Source of the DNA: Pseudomonas antarctica
Lineage (GTDB): Bacteria; Pseudomonadota; Gammaproteobacteria; Pseudomonadales; Pseudomonadaceae
Length of the DNA stretch: 64,000 nucleotides
Reading direction: 5' to 3'
Assembly: GCF_900624995.1 (NCBI RefSeq)
Contig: NZ_UYXQ01000007.1
Location: forward strand, 62,001 to 126,000
The position numbers were made by a program, and so were the translations under genes. Numbering within the stretch: position 1 is the stretch's first letter; each line of letters begins with the position of its first letter. Below the pieces are notes generated by a model that saw nothing but the letters and a program-made list of their open reading frames with translations, did no database searches and was not told the DNA's origin. Shown here piece after piece: positions 33,321-43,463 of the stretch.

Positions 33321-34942
33321 ACCGCTACCTCCTGCATCCAGAGCCCTTGGTCGATTTCAATCAGTGTCGGCCCCTGGCGATTGGCGGCGGCGCGCAATGC
33401 CCTGCGCAACTGCTCGATGCCCTGGATGCTCTCGGCCGCGCAGCCCAAGGCCGTGGCCACGCCGACAAAGTCCGGTGTGTAGATGTCCACACCGACCGGC
33501 TCGATGGCGCGGTTGACCATGTATTTCTTGATCTCCTCGTAGCCTTGGTTATTCCACAGCAGCACGATGACCGGCACGCGCGCTTGCACCGCGCTGGCCA
33601 GTTCCGGCAGGGTGAATTGCAGGCCGCCGTCGCCGATCAGGCACACCACCGGCTGCCCATCGCCGCGTCCCAGCCATGCGCCGATAGCGGCGGGCAGGGC
33701 GTAACCCAAAGTGCCGTAGCCGGTCGAAGCGTTGAACCAGCGACGTGGGTGGTCGAGGTTGAGGGTCAGGTTGGCGCTGTACACCGGCTGGGTGGAGTCG
33801 CCCACCAGCACGGCGCCAGGCAGTTCTTCCAGCACGGTGTTGAGAAACAGGGTTTGCGCGCGGGTGGCGGCGTCCCAGGTAGGTGTCAATTCAGCCCACA
33901 GGCGCGCGACGCGGTGGCTGCCCCAGCTTGGATCGCGCGCGGGCAGTGCCTGGGTGTTCAGTTCGGCGAGCAATGCTTCGGCGGCAATTTGTGCATCGGC
34001 GACCAGCGCGAGGTGCGGCGGGTAGCTGCGCACGGTCTGGTCCGGGTCGATGTCGATGCGCAGCAACGCGCCGGGAATCTCGAAGCCGCCCGCAAAGGTC
34101 ACGTCGTAGTCGGTTTCTGCCAGCTCGGTGCCGATGGCAAGCACCACATCGGCTTCGGCGACCAAGGCTCGGGTGGCCTCCAGCGTCTGGGTCGAGCCGA
34201 TCAGCAGCGGGTGCGCGGACGCCAGCATGCCCTTGGCGTTGATGGTCAGGGCTACCGGCGCATCCAGTGTTTCGGCCAAGCGGGTCAGTTCCGGCGCGGC
34301 ATCAATGGCGCCACCACCGGCAAGGATCAGCGGGCGTTTTGCCGCCGCCAGCCACTGGCTCATCTGCTTCACCGCCGACGGCGCCGCGCCGGCTCGTGCC
34401 ACGTTGACAGGTTCGCTGCCGAGCAATGCGTCGGCATTTTCCACCAGCACATCCAGCGGAATTTCGATATGCACCGGGCGCGGCCGCCCGGCCTGGAACA
34501 GCGCAAAGGCGCGCGCCAGCACGCCAGGCAACTCCGCTGCCGACATCAAGGTATGCGAGAACGCCGCCACGCCTGCGATCATCGCGCCCTGGTTCGGCAG
34601 TTCATGCAACTTGCCGCGACCGCCGCCCAATTGGCTGCGCGACTGCACGCTGGAAATCACCAGCATCGGGATCGAGTCGGCATACGCCTGGCCCATGGCG
34701 GTGGCGATGTTGGTCATGCCGGGGCCGGTGATGATGAAGCACACACCCGGTTTACCGCAGGTGCGCGCGTAACCGTCGGCCATGAAGCCTGCGCCCTGTT
34801 CATGGCGCGGGGTCACATGGCGGATGTTCGAGCGTGCCAGGCCGCGGTACAGCTCCACGGTGTGCACACCGGGAATGCCGAACACCTGGCCCACGCCGTA
34901 GCTTTCCAGGAGGTTGACCAATACTTCGCCGCAGGTCGCCAT
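33317..34942 (-). CDS. aruI: Thiamine-diphosphate decarboxylase, AruI-like (5-guanidino-2-oxopentanoate decarboxylase)
   Basis: 541 residues (P. aeruginosa AruI is about 559). The catalytic glutamate is in RHEQGAGFMADGYAR, and the cofactor motif GDGGLQ...N lies in CLIGDGGLQFTLPELASAVQ with LLWNNQGY. The order of domains is that of acetolactate-synthase-type enzymes. AruI turns 2-ketoarginine into 4-guanidinobutyraldehyde in the arginine transaminase pathway; the assignment rests on overall pattern, and other 2-oxoacids are possible. Divergent from a LysR gene; the dehydrogenase expected next is destroyed. Confidence 0.75.
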   Translation of the reverse strand: MATCGEVLVNLLESYGVGQVFGIPGVHTVELYRGLARSNIRHVTPRHEQGAGFMADGYARTCGKPGVCFIITGPGMTNIATAMGQAYADSIPMLVISSVQSRSQLGGGRGKLHELPNQGAMIAGVAAFSHTLMSAAELPGVLARAFALFQAGRPRPVHIEIPLDVLVENADALLGSEPVNVARAGAAPSAVKQMSQWLAAAKRPLILAGGGAIDAAPELTRLAETLDAPVALTINAKGMLASAHPLLIGSTQTLEATRALVAEADVVLAIGTELAETDYDVTFAGGFEIPGALLRIDIDPDQTVRSYPPHLALVADAQIAAEALLAELNTQALPARDPSWGSHRVARLWAELTPTWDAATRAQTLFLNTVLEELPGAVLVGDSTQPVYSANLTLNLDHPRRWFNASTGYGTLGYALPAAIGAWLGRGDGQPVVCLIGDGGLQFTLPELASAVQARVPVIVLLWNNQGYEEIKKYMVNRAIEPVGVDIYTPDFVGVATALGCAAESIQGIEQLRRALRAAANRQGPTLIEIDQGLWMQEVAV

Positions 34943-35039
34943 ACATGTCGCTCTTGTTATGGATTCGAGGCGCTATTGGAGCGGCTGGCCGCTAGCGGCA
35001 ACAATCGATAAAAAGTCATACTAGCCATGTCTCCACGTC

Positions 35040-35927
35040 ATGGCTCATCCCTCGATGAAACGCCTGCCACCGCTGCCCGTCTTGCACACCTTCTGGGTCA
35101 CGGCCCAGTGCTGCAACTTCACCCGCGCCGCCGAGCAACTGCACATTACCCAAGGTGCGGTGAGCCGGCAGATCGCCGGGCTGGAAAGCCATTTGGGCTA
35201 TGCCTTGTTCCAGCGCCAGGCGCGCGGCCTGAGCTTGACCGAAGAAGGTCGCGAGTGGTCGCTGCGCGCGCAGCAGGTGTTTGGCCTGATCGGTGACGCG
35301 GTGGAGCAGATCGGCGGCCGCCGCGCGACCCTGCAACTCAAGGCGCCCACTTGCGTAATGCGCTGGCTGCTGCCGCGCCTGATGCAGTGGCAAAAGGAAC
35401 GCCCGGACGTGCCGGTGGAGCTGACGACCACCGTGGCCTGCACCGTGGACTTTCGCCGCGAGCAATTCGACGCGGCGTTGATCTATGCGCCCATCGCCGA
35501 GCAGTCGGCGCAGGCGCGGCATTTATTCGATGAGCAACTCACGCCGGTCTGTGCACCGGCATTGCTCGGCGGCTTGCACGCACCGGCCGACCTGCAGCAA
35601 CAGGTGCTGCTGCACCCCACGCGCGATGAGCGCGATTGGGCGTTGTGGCTGAAGGCGGCGAATACGCGGTTGAGCAACCTGGCCCAGGGGCATCATTTCG
35701 AAACGCTGGATTTGGCCATGACGGTGGCGTCCCAAGGTTCCGGTGTGGCGATTGGCGACAGTGCGTTGATTGGCGAGGATCTGAAAGCGGGGCGCTTGGC
35801 GACGCCGTTTGAATTAAGGGTGCCGACGGGGATGGGGTATTACTTGGTGTGTCCGCCAGGGACGGCGCCTTCGGTTGGGCTTGAAGCACTGATGGATTGG
35901 CTAGTGAGCCAAGCCCAACAGTCGTAG
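35040..35927 (+). CDS. LysR-type regulator (GcvA-like)
   Basis: 295 residues. PPLPVLHTFWVTAQCCNFTR, QGAVSRQIAGLESHLGYALF form the helix-turn-helix region, of the GcvA/AmpR-like subgroup. The ATG at 35040 or the one at 35055 (MKRLPP) may be used. Divergent from the AruI-like gene with 97 nt between, so it is the likely regulator. Confidence 0.87.
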   Translation: MAHPSMKRLPPLPVLHTFWVTAQCCNFTRAAEQLHITQGAVSRQIAGLESHLGYALFQRQARGLSLTEEGREWSLRAQQVFGLIGDAVEQIGGRRATLQLKAPTCVMRWLLPRLMQWQKERPDVPVELTTTVACTVDFRREQFDAALIYAPIAEQSAQARHLFDEQLTPVCAPALLGGLHAPADLQQQVLLHPTRDERDWALWLKAANTRLSNLAQGHHFETLDLAMTVASQGSGVAIGDSALIGEDLKAGRLATPFELRVPTGMGYYLVCPPGTAPSVGLEALMDWLVSQAQQS

Positions 35928-35938
35928 CGCTGAAGAAC

Positions 35939-35976
35939 TAACGGTGGGAGCGAGCAAGCCCGCCCCCACCGTTTTT
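35939..35976. terminator. REP-derived hairpin acting as terminator
   Basis: AACGGTGGG and CCCACCGTT flank a REP core (AGCGAGCAAGCCCGCC) and are followed by TTTT on the plus strand. It lies between the LysR gene and the convergent NAD(P)-binding gene. Confidence 0.65.
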
Positions 35977-35987
35977 ACCGAGATGTT

Positions 35988-36602
35988 TCAGTAACCCACG
36001 GTGAAACGCTGGCGCGAGTGCTTCGGTGTTTCTACTTCGTCGATCAATGCAATGGCGTAGTCAGCAAAGCTGATCCAACTACGGCCTTCAGCACTCACCA
36101 GCAAGTCATCCTGGCCCACGCGGAATTTGCCGGTGCGTTCGGTCTCAACGAATTCCGCCGACGGCGACAGGAAGGTCCAATCCAGTTCCTTTTCCTGGCG
36201 CAGTGTTTCGAGGAACTCAGCGCCTGCGCTGGCTTCGGCCTTGTACTCTGCCGGGAAACCTTCGCTGTCGATCACGCGCCCGCCACCTGGCAGCAGCAAC
36301 GAACCCGCGCCGCCGACCACCAGCAGGCGTTTGACCGAGGCTTTCTTCACCGGGCCGATCACGGCACTGGCCGGCAGCGTGGCGAAATGCGCCGCACTGA
36401 TCACCACATCGTTGCCGCTGACGGCCTGTTGCAACGCTTCGGCATCCAGCGCATCGACTTGTTTGACGGTAACGCCCGGGCGTGCCGCCAGTTTGTCGGT
36501 ATTACGCGCGATGGCGGTGACGGTATGCCCACGACGCAGCGCTTCTTCCAGCACTTGGCTACCGGCACGGCCGGTGGCACCAATGATTGCGATCTTGCTC
36601 AT
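35988..36602 (-). CDS. NAD(P)-binding (NmrA/SDR-atypical) protein
   Basis: 204 residues from ATG 36602. The dinucleotide motif is GATGRAGSQV (residues 8-17), with the pattern of NAD(P)H-binding YwnB/NmrA-like proteins (VTVKQVDALDAEALQQAVSG, RLLVVGGAGSLLLPGGGRV). No YxxxK catalytic pair, so it may be a redox sensor or reductase. 33 nt after the MBL gene on the same strand, probably co-transcribed. Confidence 0.85.
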   Translation of the reverse strand: MSKIAIIGATGRAGSQVLEEALRRGHTVTAIARNTDKLAARPGVTVKQVDALDAEALQQAVSGNDVVISAAHFATLPASAVIGPVKKASVKRLLVVGGAGSLLLPGGGRVIDSEGFPAEYKAEASAGAEFLETLRQEKELDWTFLSPSAEFVETERTGKFRVGQDDLLVSAEGRSWISFADYAIALIDEVETPKHSRQRFTVGY

Positions 36603-36635
36603 GACGTTCTCCAGTACGTTAAGGTTTAAAACCAC

Positions 36636-37502
36636 TCACCACTTCATTTCGCCCTTGGCGACTTTGGCGCTCAGGTCCAACGAGCTTTCGTCGGCGAGGT
36701 TGGGGTAGCGTTTTTTCATCGCTGCGATCAGCGCGGCGGAGTCCTTGGCCTTGGCGGTTTCGACGTCGAACGCCTTGATGTAGTCAGCGGTAAAGGCCAC
36801 GGACTTCAGTGACGGGCTGCCCAGGTAATGGCCTGGAATCACCGTAGCCGGTTTCAGCTGTTGGATACGTTGCAGCGTTGCTAGCCAATCCTTGTGGGAC
36901 TGTGCGCTCTGGGTGTCGGCCATCCACACGTGGATGTTTTCGGCGACCACCACACCGCCGATCACGGCCTTGATCGAGGGAATCCACACAAAGCTGCGAT
37001 CCGGCTGCGGGCCGTCCAGGCCGATGATTTCCAGGGGTTGGCCTTCGAGGGTCAGGCTGTGGCCTTCAAGCACGTGCGGCACGATGGTTTTTGCCGGTTT
37101 GTCGGCGCCCATTTTCGGGCCCCAGAACTCCAGCTTGCCGGCGACGGTTGCCTTGATATGGTCGACCACCGGTTGCGGTGCCAGCACCTTGGCGTCTGGG
37201 AAGGCGGCGGTCAGGGTGTCGAGGCCGAAGTAGTAGTCCGGGTCGCCATGGCTGATGTAGATGGTGGTGAGGTGCTTGCCGCTGGCGCGAATCTTTTGCA
37301 CCAGTTGCTCGGCCTGGCCTTTGCCGAATTGCGCGTCGACCAGGATCGCGTCTTTTTCGCCGCTCACCAACACCGAGCTGACCGGGAAGATCGCAGCTTC
37401 ACCTGGGTTGTACACGTCGAGCTTCAGCGCTGCCGCCGAAGCTTGGGCGGCGAAGGCCAGGGCGGCGGTCGCGAGGGTCAGGCGTTTGAGGGTGGATAGC
37501 AT
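36636..37502 (-). CDS. Exported metallo-beta-lactamase-fold protein with altered metal motif
   Basis: 288 residues from ATG 37502, with TGGAG about 9 nt upstream. Signal peptide TLATAALAFAAQASAA. The core resembles MBL hydrolases (VLVSGEKDAILVDAQFGKGQ, TTIYISHGDPDYYFGLDTL, VIPGHYLG), but the classic HxHxDH reads SHGDPDY, losing two histidines. Metal binding may be reduced or different. It is divergent from a LysR gene (107 nt). Confidence 0.83.
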   Translation of the reverse strand: MLSTLKRLTLATAALAFAAQASAAALKLDVYNPGEAAIFPVSSVLVSGEKDAILVDAQFGKGQAEQLVQKIRASGKHLTTIYISHGDPDYYFGLDTLTAAFPDAKVLAPQPVVDHIKATVAGKLEFWGPKMGADKPAKTIVPHVLEGHSLTLEGQPLEIIGLDGPQPDRSFVWIPSIKAVIGGVVVAENIHVWMADTQSAQSHKDWLATLQRIQQLKPATVIPGHYLGSPSLKSVAFTADYIKAFDVETAKAKDSAALIAAMKKRYPNLADESSLDLSAKVAKGEMKW

Positions 37503-37609
37503 CGGGGGCAACTCCAGTGGTCGTTAAAGGATGCACAGAGCTTAGTTGCACTAAACGCTACAAAAAATGCGATGCTGAAACATAGTTTGTTTCTAAAAGC
37601 GTGCAAATC

Positions 37610-38515
37610 ATGGATCGTCTTCAAGCAATGCGGGTGTTTGTCACGGTAGTCGACCTGGGGAGCCAGTCAGCCGCCGCTGATCAGTTGGACCTGTCGCGGC
37701 CAGTGGTTTCACGGTATCTGGCCGAGCTGGAGGATTGGGTGGGCGCGCGCCTGATGCATCGCACCACGCGCAAGCTCAGCCTTACCGCCGCAGGTAGCGA
37801 AATGCTGCCCCGTTGTCGGCAAATGCTCGAGTTGTGCAACGACATGCAGTCGGCCGTCAGTGAGCCGGACGAATCGCCGCGTGGCCAACTGCGGCTAAGT
37901 GTCAGCAGCTCATTCGGCCAGGCGCAGTTGGCGGATGCCGTGGCCGAGTTCGTCAAACGCTACCCGTTGGTCAGTATTGATATGCAGATGCTCGACCGTA
38001 CGGTGAACCTGGTCGATGAGCGTATTGACCTGGCCATCCGCACCAGTTTTGAGCTGGACCCTAATCTGATCGCGCGTAAGCTGACGCTCTGCCGTTCGGT
38101 GATTTGCGCGTCCCCGGCGTACCTGCTCGAGCATGCGCATCCGCAGCACGTGCACGACTTGGCCGAGCACAACTGCCTCACGCACTCCTACTTCGGCAAA
38201 AGTCTATGGCACTTCACCGAAAAGGGTGAGCCGGTGTCGGTGGCGGTGCAGGGCAATATCAGCGCTAACGAGGCGACGACGCTGTTAAGGGTGACGCTGG
38301 CGGGCGCTGGGGTGGCGCGGCTGCCTAGCTATCAGGCGGGGGATTACATCCGCAGCGGCGAATTGATCCGTTTGCTGCCCGAGGCCGAGCCGCAACAGAT
38401 GAATGTCTACGCGGTGTTTGCCTCACGTAAACACATGCCGTCGGCGCTGCGCAGCCTGCTGGACTTCCTGGTGTTGCGGTTCCCGGAGGAGCCGGTTTGG
38501 GATATCGGTCTCTGA
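37610..38515 (+). CDS. LysR-type regulator
   Basis: 301 residues from ATG 37610. Helix-turn-helix MRVFVTVVDLGSQSAAADQL with SRPVVSRYLAELEDWVGARL; ligand domain complete, CrgA/AaeR-like subgroup. Divergent from the MBL-fold gene, which with the NAD(P)-binding gene is its likely target. Confidence 0.88.
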   Translation: MDRLQAMRVFVTVVDLGSQSAAADQLDLSRPVVSRYLAELEDWVGARLMHRTTRKLSLTAAGSEMLPRCRQMLELCNDMQSAVSEPDESPRGQLRLSVSSSFGQAQLADAVAEFVKRYPLVSIDMQMLDRTVNLVDERIDLAIRTSFELDPNLIARKLTLCRSVICASPAYLLEHAHPQHVHDLAEHNCLTHSYFGKSLWHFTEKGEPVSVAVQGNISANEATTLLRVTLAGAGVARLPSYQAGDYIRSGELIRLLPEAEPQQMNVYAVFASRKHMPSALRSLLDFLVLRFPEEPVWDIGL

Positions 38516-38614
38516 GCCCGACATAAAGATGTTGAATGGCGCCCCATAATGGCAACTCGCCCTGACTGACCTATGCTTTAAACAGCACCGAGTCGTTTTA
38601 TTCAGAGGTGTGCC

Positions 38615-38791
38615 ATGACTCTAAAAATCAGAAAGTACCTGATGATTTTCATCCTGTGCGCCTTGGCGACCGCGCTGTACGGCACAGCCGCCTACCGGGT
38701 TGAACAGACGCGCATGCAGCCGACCTTTGCGGTCAGCTGTCATCAGGACCTGTGCGTTCCGCGCACCGGCAGTTTCAGCGCGCTCCGATAG
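38615..38791 (+). CDS. Small single-helix membrane or secreted protein
   Basis: 58 residues. One hydrophobic helix (YLMIFILCALATALYGTAAY) and a short outer tail with two cysteines (VSCHQDLCVPRTGSF). AGAGGTG precedes the ATG by 4 nt. No family recognised. The tail could bind metal or form a disulfide, by inference. Confidence 0.6.
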   Translation: MTLKIRKYLMIFILCALATALYGTAAYRVEQTRMQPTFAVSCHQDLCVPRTGSFSALR

Positions 38792-38797
38792 GCAGCA

Positions 38798-38848
38798 TGA
38801 GCGTTCTCACGCTCCACGTGGGAACGCAGCCCGAGACGCTCCGCGTGC
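38798..38848. repeat. Dispersed repeat with paired hairpins
   Basis: GCGTTCTCACGCTCCACGTG followed by GGAACGCAGCCCGAGACGCT and CCGCG has the make-up of a repeat well known in fluorescens-group genomes (CCACGC-TC..GCGTGGGAACGC..GGGACGCTCCGCG). It lies between the small membrane gene and the AraC gene stop. Confidence 0.5.
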
Positions 38849-39724
38849 CTAATCGGCCTTCAGTTGCTCGCGAAACGCCTTGGGTGAAAACCCGACCCGC
38901 CGGCGAAAGAGCCGTGAGAAGTTGGTCGGGTCGGAAAACCCCAGCACCTGCGACATCTCATTGATGGTCATGCTGGTGTAGGTCAGCAGGCGCTTGGCTT
39001 CCAGTAGCTGGCGGTCATGCATGATCTGCAGCGCAGGCTGCCCGCCCAATTCCCGACACGTACCGTTCAGGTGTGAGACCGAGATGCCCAGCTTGTGCGC
39101 CAGGTCTTCGATCTTCGGGTGTTCGCGGTAGTGCTGTTCGACCAACTGAGTGAAGCGGCGGAAATATTCACGCCCACGCGGGGCTCGCGGGTGCAGACGT
39201 TGGATGGCGTGGCGGCTGATCCACACCAGCAATACGCTGACCAGGGCGTGCATCATCATGTCGCGCGCCGGTTGCTCATCGGCGTATTCGTCCTGCAGGC
39301 GCGCAAACAGGCTGTTGAGGTAGTCGCTGTCCTTGCCGGCCGGGTAATTGCCCAGCGCTTGCAAACCGTCCACCGTTGAGCCCACTTGCGCCTGCAAATG
39401 GCTGACCAGCGGCGCTGACAGCGTCACGATGAAACCTTCTACATCCTCGGCAAACCGAAACCCATGCACACACAACGGCGGCAGCACCTGCAAGGTCGCC
39501 TCGTTGAGCGTGGTGCGCTGGCCTTCGATCTCCAACTGCGCCTGGCCTTGGTGTACGTACAACAACTGGCACAGATCCGCGTGCCGGTGGGGCTGGATTT
39601 CCCACTGGTATTCCCGGCTGCGCCGAGAAATGGTTTCACAGTGCAACAAATCCGGCGTCGGCCATTGCTGGCTTTCCCCGTAAAGCTTGAAGACCGGAAT
39701 TGCGGTGCTGGCAGTGTTGGTCAT
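38849..39724 (-). CDS. AraC/XylS-type regulator of pobA (PobR/PobC-like)
   Basis: 291 residues. An N-terminal cupin (HRHADLCQLLYVHQGQAQLE) precedes a C-terminal double helix-turn-helix (KIEDLAHKLGISVSHLNGTC, INEMSQVLGFSDPTNFSRLF, RRVGFSPKAFR). Divergent from pobA with 181 nt between, the known arrangement for activators answering 4-hydroxybenzoate in Pseudomonas. Confidence 0.88.
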   Translation of the reverse strand: MTNTASTAIPVFKLYGESQQWPTPDLLHCETISRRSREYQWEIQPHRHADLCQLLYVHQGQAQLEIEGQRTTLNEATLQVLPPLCVHGFRFAEDVEGFIVTLSAPLVSHLQAQVGSTVDGLQALGNYPAGKDSDYLNSLFARLQDEYADEQPARDMMMHALVSVLLVWISRHAIQRLHPRAPRGREYFRRFTQLVEQHYREHPKIEDLAHKLGISVSHLNGTCRELGGQPALQIMHDRQLLEAKRLLTYTSMTINEMSQVLGFSDPTNFSRLFRRRVGFSPKAFREQLKAD

Positions 39725-39836
39725 GGTTTCAATCCGATACTCAGGAGAGTGGTGCGGTAATCGCCCCGATTGGCAAAAAGCACAGGCTTTGTCTCAGTTT
39801 TCACCTTCTTATGAGGGGCGCTCAAGTGAAAAATGA

Positions 39837-41099
<1,263 letters not shown>

Positions 41100-41341
41100 C
41101 CTGCTCTCGTATCGAGCATTTTGAACGTGCTGCCGTGATCAACCTGAATCAGCCTACCCAACTCGTTCGCGCCGTACGCAGTGTGTTGGCCGCCGAGGGC
41201 TGGCGCTGACATTGCGGCAGTTGCTGAGGGTAAGTGCGGCGGTGTGCTGTTGGGGCTGGCCGCAGTAACAGCGATGCCTATTCGAGCGCTGCGTGGGCGT
41301 GAAGACGACGCTAAGTAATTGACACCATGATGATCAGGCTG

Positions 41342-41370
41342 AGGGAGCAGGCAAGCCAACTCCCACGGTG
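41342..41370. repeat. REP-type palindromic element
   Basis: AGGGAGCAGGCAAGCCAACT then CCCACGG: single REP hairpin beyond pobA. The remaining 41100-41341 shows no supported gene. Confidence 0.55.
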
Positions 41371-41389
41371 ACGCGCAGTTCACGTCTGG

Positions 41390-42226
41390 TCAGGGGCTGT
41401 AGTCCCCGACCGCCACGATGAAATGCCCAGCCTTGTGCAAGTACGCGTGTTTGTTCTCGACCTTATCGGTCACCGGATTTTTCCAGCGATATTTGTACTC
41501 GCCCTGATCCTGATCGGCCATCAGCGTAAGAATAGGCTCGCCTACTGGCTTGCCGTCCGGGTCCTTGACCTTGCTAAAGTCGGTGTTGACCAACCGAGGC
41601 GTGGTGCCATGGGCTACATAGCGCCCGGTATTCAGGTCCACCACAAACACATACAGGTCATCCTGCACAAACCCACCCCGCAATGTATTGATCGCGTTGA
41701 GTGTGCCCGCCTCATCCTTGAGCAGCGCCTCAACCGCTTTGTCGAGTAAACCTCGCGCATGCTCCGGTGTGGCTCGCGGCAGGTAGTAACCCACCGCCAG
41801 GATGCGTTCGCCGACCCGCTGATAGAACACATGCTTGTGCTCAACCTTGCCGTCGTTCCAATTCTGCCAACGGTAATCAGCCTGCTGGATCCCCTGGCCT
41901 TCGGCCACCTTGAGCGCGGCCTTGAATGACTTACGTAGATCAGGCCCAAGCAACTCGGACACATCGCGACCGATCAAGATGGAGGAGGGGCCGCCACTGG
42001 CCAGTAGCGTGCCCTTGGTATCAACCACAAACACATAGCGGTCGTGGTCGATAAACTCACCCTGGCGACTGAAGGCGGCGAATGCTTTTTCACCGTTGCT
42101 GTGGTAGTAGGTCAAAGCCTTTTCCAGCAGGGCCTTGGCGGCATGGGCGTCCTCATCCTGAGTGGCCGCGTGCACCTGGCTGAAACACAACAGCAGCAGC
42201 CACGTGAGTCGGAGCAGTCCTTTCAT
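41390..42226 (-). CDS. Periplasmic double Cache-domain protein
   Basis: 278 residues from ATG 42226. Signal peptide ends SQVHA. Two repeated sCache_2-type units follow: residues about 28-140 (LLEKALTYYHSNGEKAFAAF, YVFVVDTKGTLLASGGPS, YRWQNWNDGKVEHKHVFYQR) and 150-278 (YVFVVDLNTGRYVAHGTTP, YKYRWKNPVTDKVENKHAYL). Such domains bind small ligands on chemoreceptors and kinases, but no signalling domain is attached, so it is a stand-alone binding protein. Confidence 0.83.
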   Translation of the reverse strand: MKGLLRLTWLLLLCFSQVHAATQDEDAHAAKALLEKALTYYHSNGEKAFAAFSRQGEFIDHDRYVFVVDTKGTLLASGGPSSILIGRDVSELLGPDLRKSFKAALKVAEGQGIQQADYRWQNWNDGKVEHKHVFYQRVGERILAVGYYLPRATPEHARGLLDKAVEALLKDEAGTLNAINTLRGGFVQDDLYVFVVDLNTGRYVAHGTTPRLVNTDFSKVKDPDGKPVGEPILTLMADQDQGEYKYRWKNPVTDKVENKHAYLHKAGHFIVAVGDYSP

Positions 42227-42276
42227 TACCCGTCCCTCATTGTTATTGATGTGACCACAGCGTAGACGGCTTCGGC

Positions 42277-43050
42277 TTAGGGCGCCGCCAGCCATTGATT
42301 GACGATACCGTTGTACACCCCAGTGGCGACGCTCAGGTGCAACCATTGGTCGACATAGCTTTTCCAGGCGACATCATCGCGAGGCAGCAGGAAGGCTTTT
42401 TCGCTGTATTGCATCTGCCGCTCAGGGTTGACCGCGCACAGCCCAGGCTTGAGCTTTTGCTGGAAGCGCGCCTCGCTGGCGTCAGTAATCATCACGTCGG
42501 CCTTGCCCGCCAGCAGTTCGTCGAAGATCGTCACGTTGTCGTGCAGGCGGATCTGCGCCTGTCCCAGGTGGGCGCGGGCGAACACTTCGTTGGTGCCGCC
42601 CGCCGGCTCGATCACGCGCACCTGCGGCTGGTTGATCTGCTCGACCGTCTGGTAGCGCTGCACATCGGCGCAGCGCACCAGCGGGATCTTGCCGTCGACA
42701 CCCAAGGTTTGGCTGAAGAAGGCTTTTTTCTGGCGCTCCAACGAGACCGAAATGCCCCCCACGGCGATGTCGCACTGTTGGGCGAGGAAGTCCGGCATCA
42801 GGGTTTTCCAGGTGGTCGGCACCCAGGTGATTTTTGCGTTCAGGCTCTTGGCGAGCGACTCGGCCATGGCAATGTCGATGCCTTCGTAACGGCCATCGGC
42901 GCGCAGTGACGTGTAGGGTTTGTAGTCGCCGGTGGTGCAGACGGTGAGCGTGCCGCGCTGCAGCACTTCATCCAGGCGCGAGGGTGGGGTGTCGGCCAGT
43001 GCGGTGGTTGCCATACTCGCCAATACACACAGGGCTAAGGGAGCTTTCAT
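42277..43050 (-). CDS. pheC: Periplasmic cyclohexadienyl dehydratase-like protein
   Basis: 257 residues from ATG 43050. Signal peptide LCVLASMATTALA. Pattern matches P. aeruginosa PheC along its length: RLDEVLQRGTLTVCTTGDYK, SGISINLERQ-type GGISVSLERQKKAFFSQTL, IEPAGGTNEVFARAHLGQA, ADVMITDASEARFQQKL, LCAVNP and YVDQWLH. PheC makes phenylpyruvate from prephenate in the periplasm. The binding-protein fold makes a solute-binding role the alternative. Confidence 0.72.
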   Translation of the reverse strand: MKAPLALCVLASMATTALADTPPSRLDEVLQRGTLTVCTTGDYKPYTSLRADGRYEGIDIAMAESLAKSLNAKITWVPTTWKTLMPDFLAQQCDIAVGGISVSLERQKKAFFSQTLGVDGKIPLVRCADVQRYQTVEQINQPQVRVIEPAGGTNEVFARAHLGQAQIRLHDNVTIFDELLAGKADVMITDASEARFQQKLKPGLCAVNPERQMQYSEKAFLLPRDDVAWKSYVDQWLHLSVATGVYNGIVNQWLAAP

Positions 43051-43463
43051 GCAGTCGAGTCCTTGGGGCAAGATCGGGGCGGTTATTATTTCCAGCTGGA
43101 CGACAAGGTAGCAAGGGCCGCGCAATGTTTAGCCAACCTGCACCCAAACTCCATCAACCCTGAATTTAACCGCCTATCCAGGCGTGTGACGCTGCCGGGT
43201 ATCGATCTCACTGTGAATCCTGCATGGACGCTTGCGCCGACACTCACCCCGCGACACCGCCTGGCGCTTTGGTGCCCAGCTGTCCGACGATTGTCGAAGC
43301 GCTCCCCTCCGAGCTGGCCTTCTGGGCCCTGTTCCACTGCCGACACGCGCGCCCACCGGATACTTCTCTCCTACGTTGATCTGCCCCATGGATGACGCGC
43401 ACCTGTGCGCATCTGCCCGGCGGCGCCTGCGCGCCTGCCTGACGCAAACGTATGAGACTTGCC
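43051..43463. other. Intergenic region between divergent genes
   Basis: About 410 bases between pheC and the glutamine-synthetase-like gene. It must hold both promoters. No operator, RNA or small gene was recognised. Confidence 0.4.

Noticed and set aside
33347..35011. 554-codon plus-strand frame opposite aruI
   Set aside because: It is the complement of a clear ThDP enzyme gene; long antisense frames are expected in GC-rich Pseudomonas genes.
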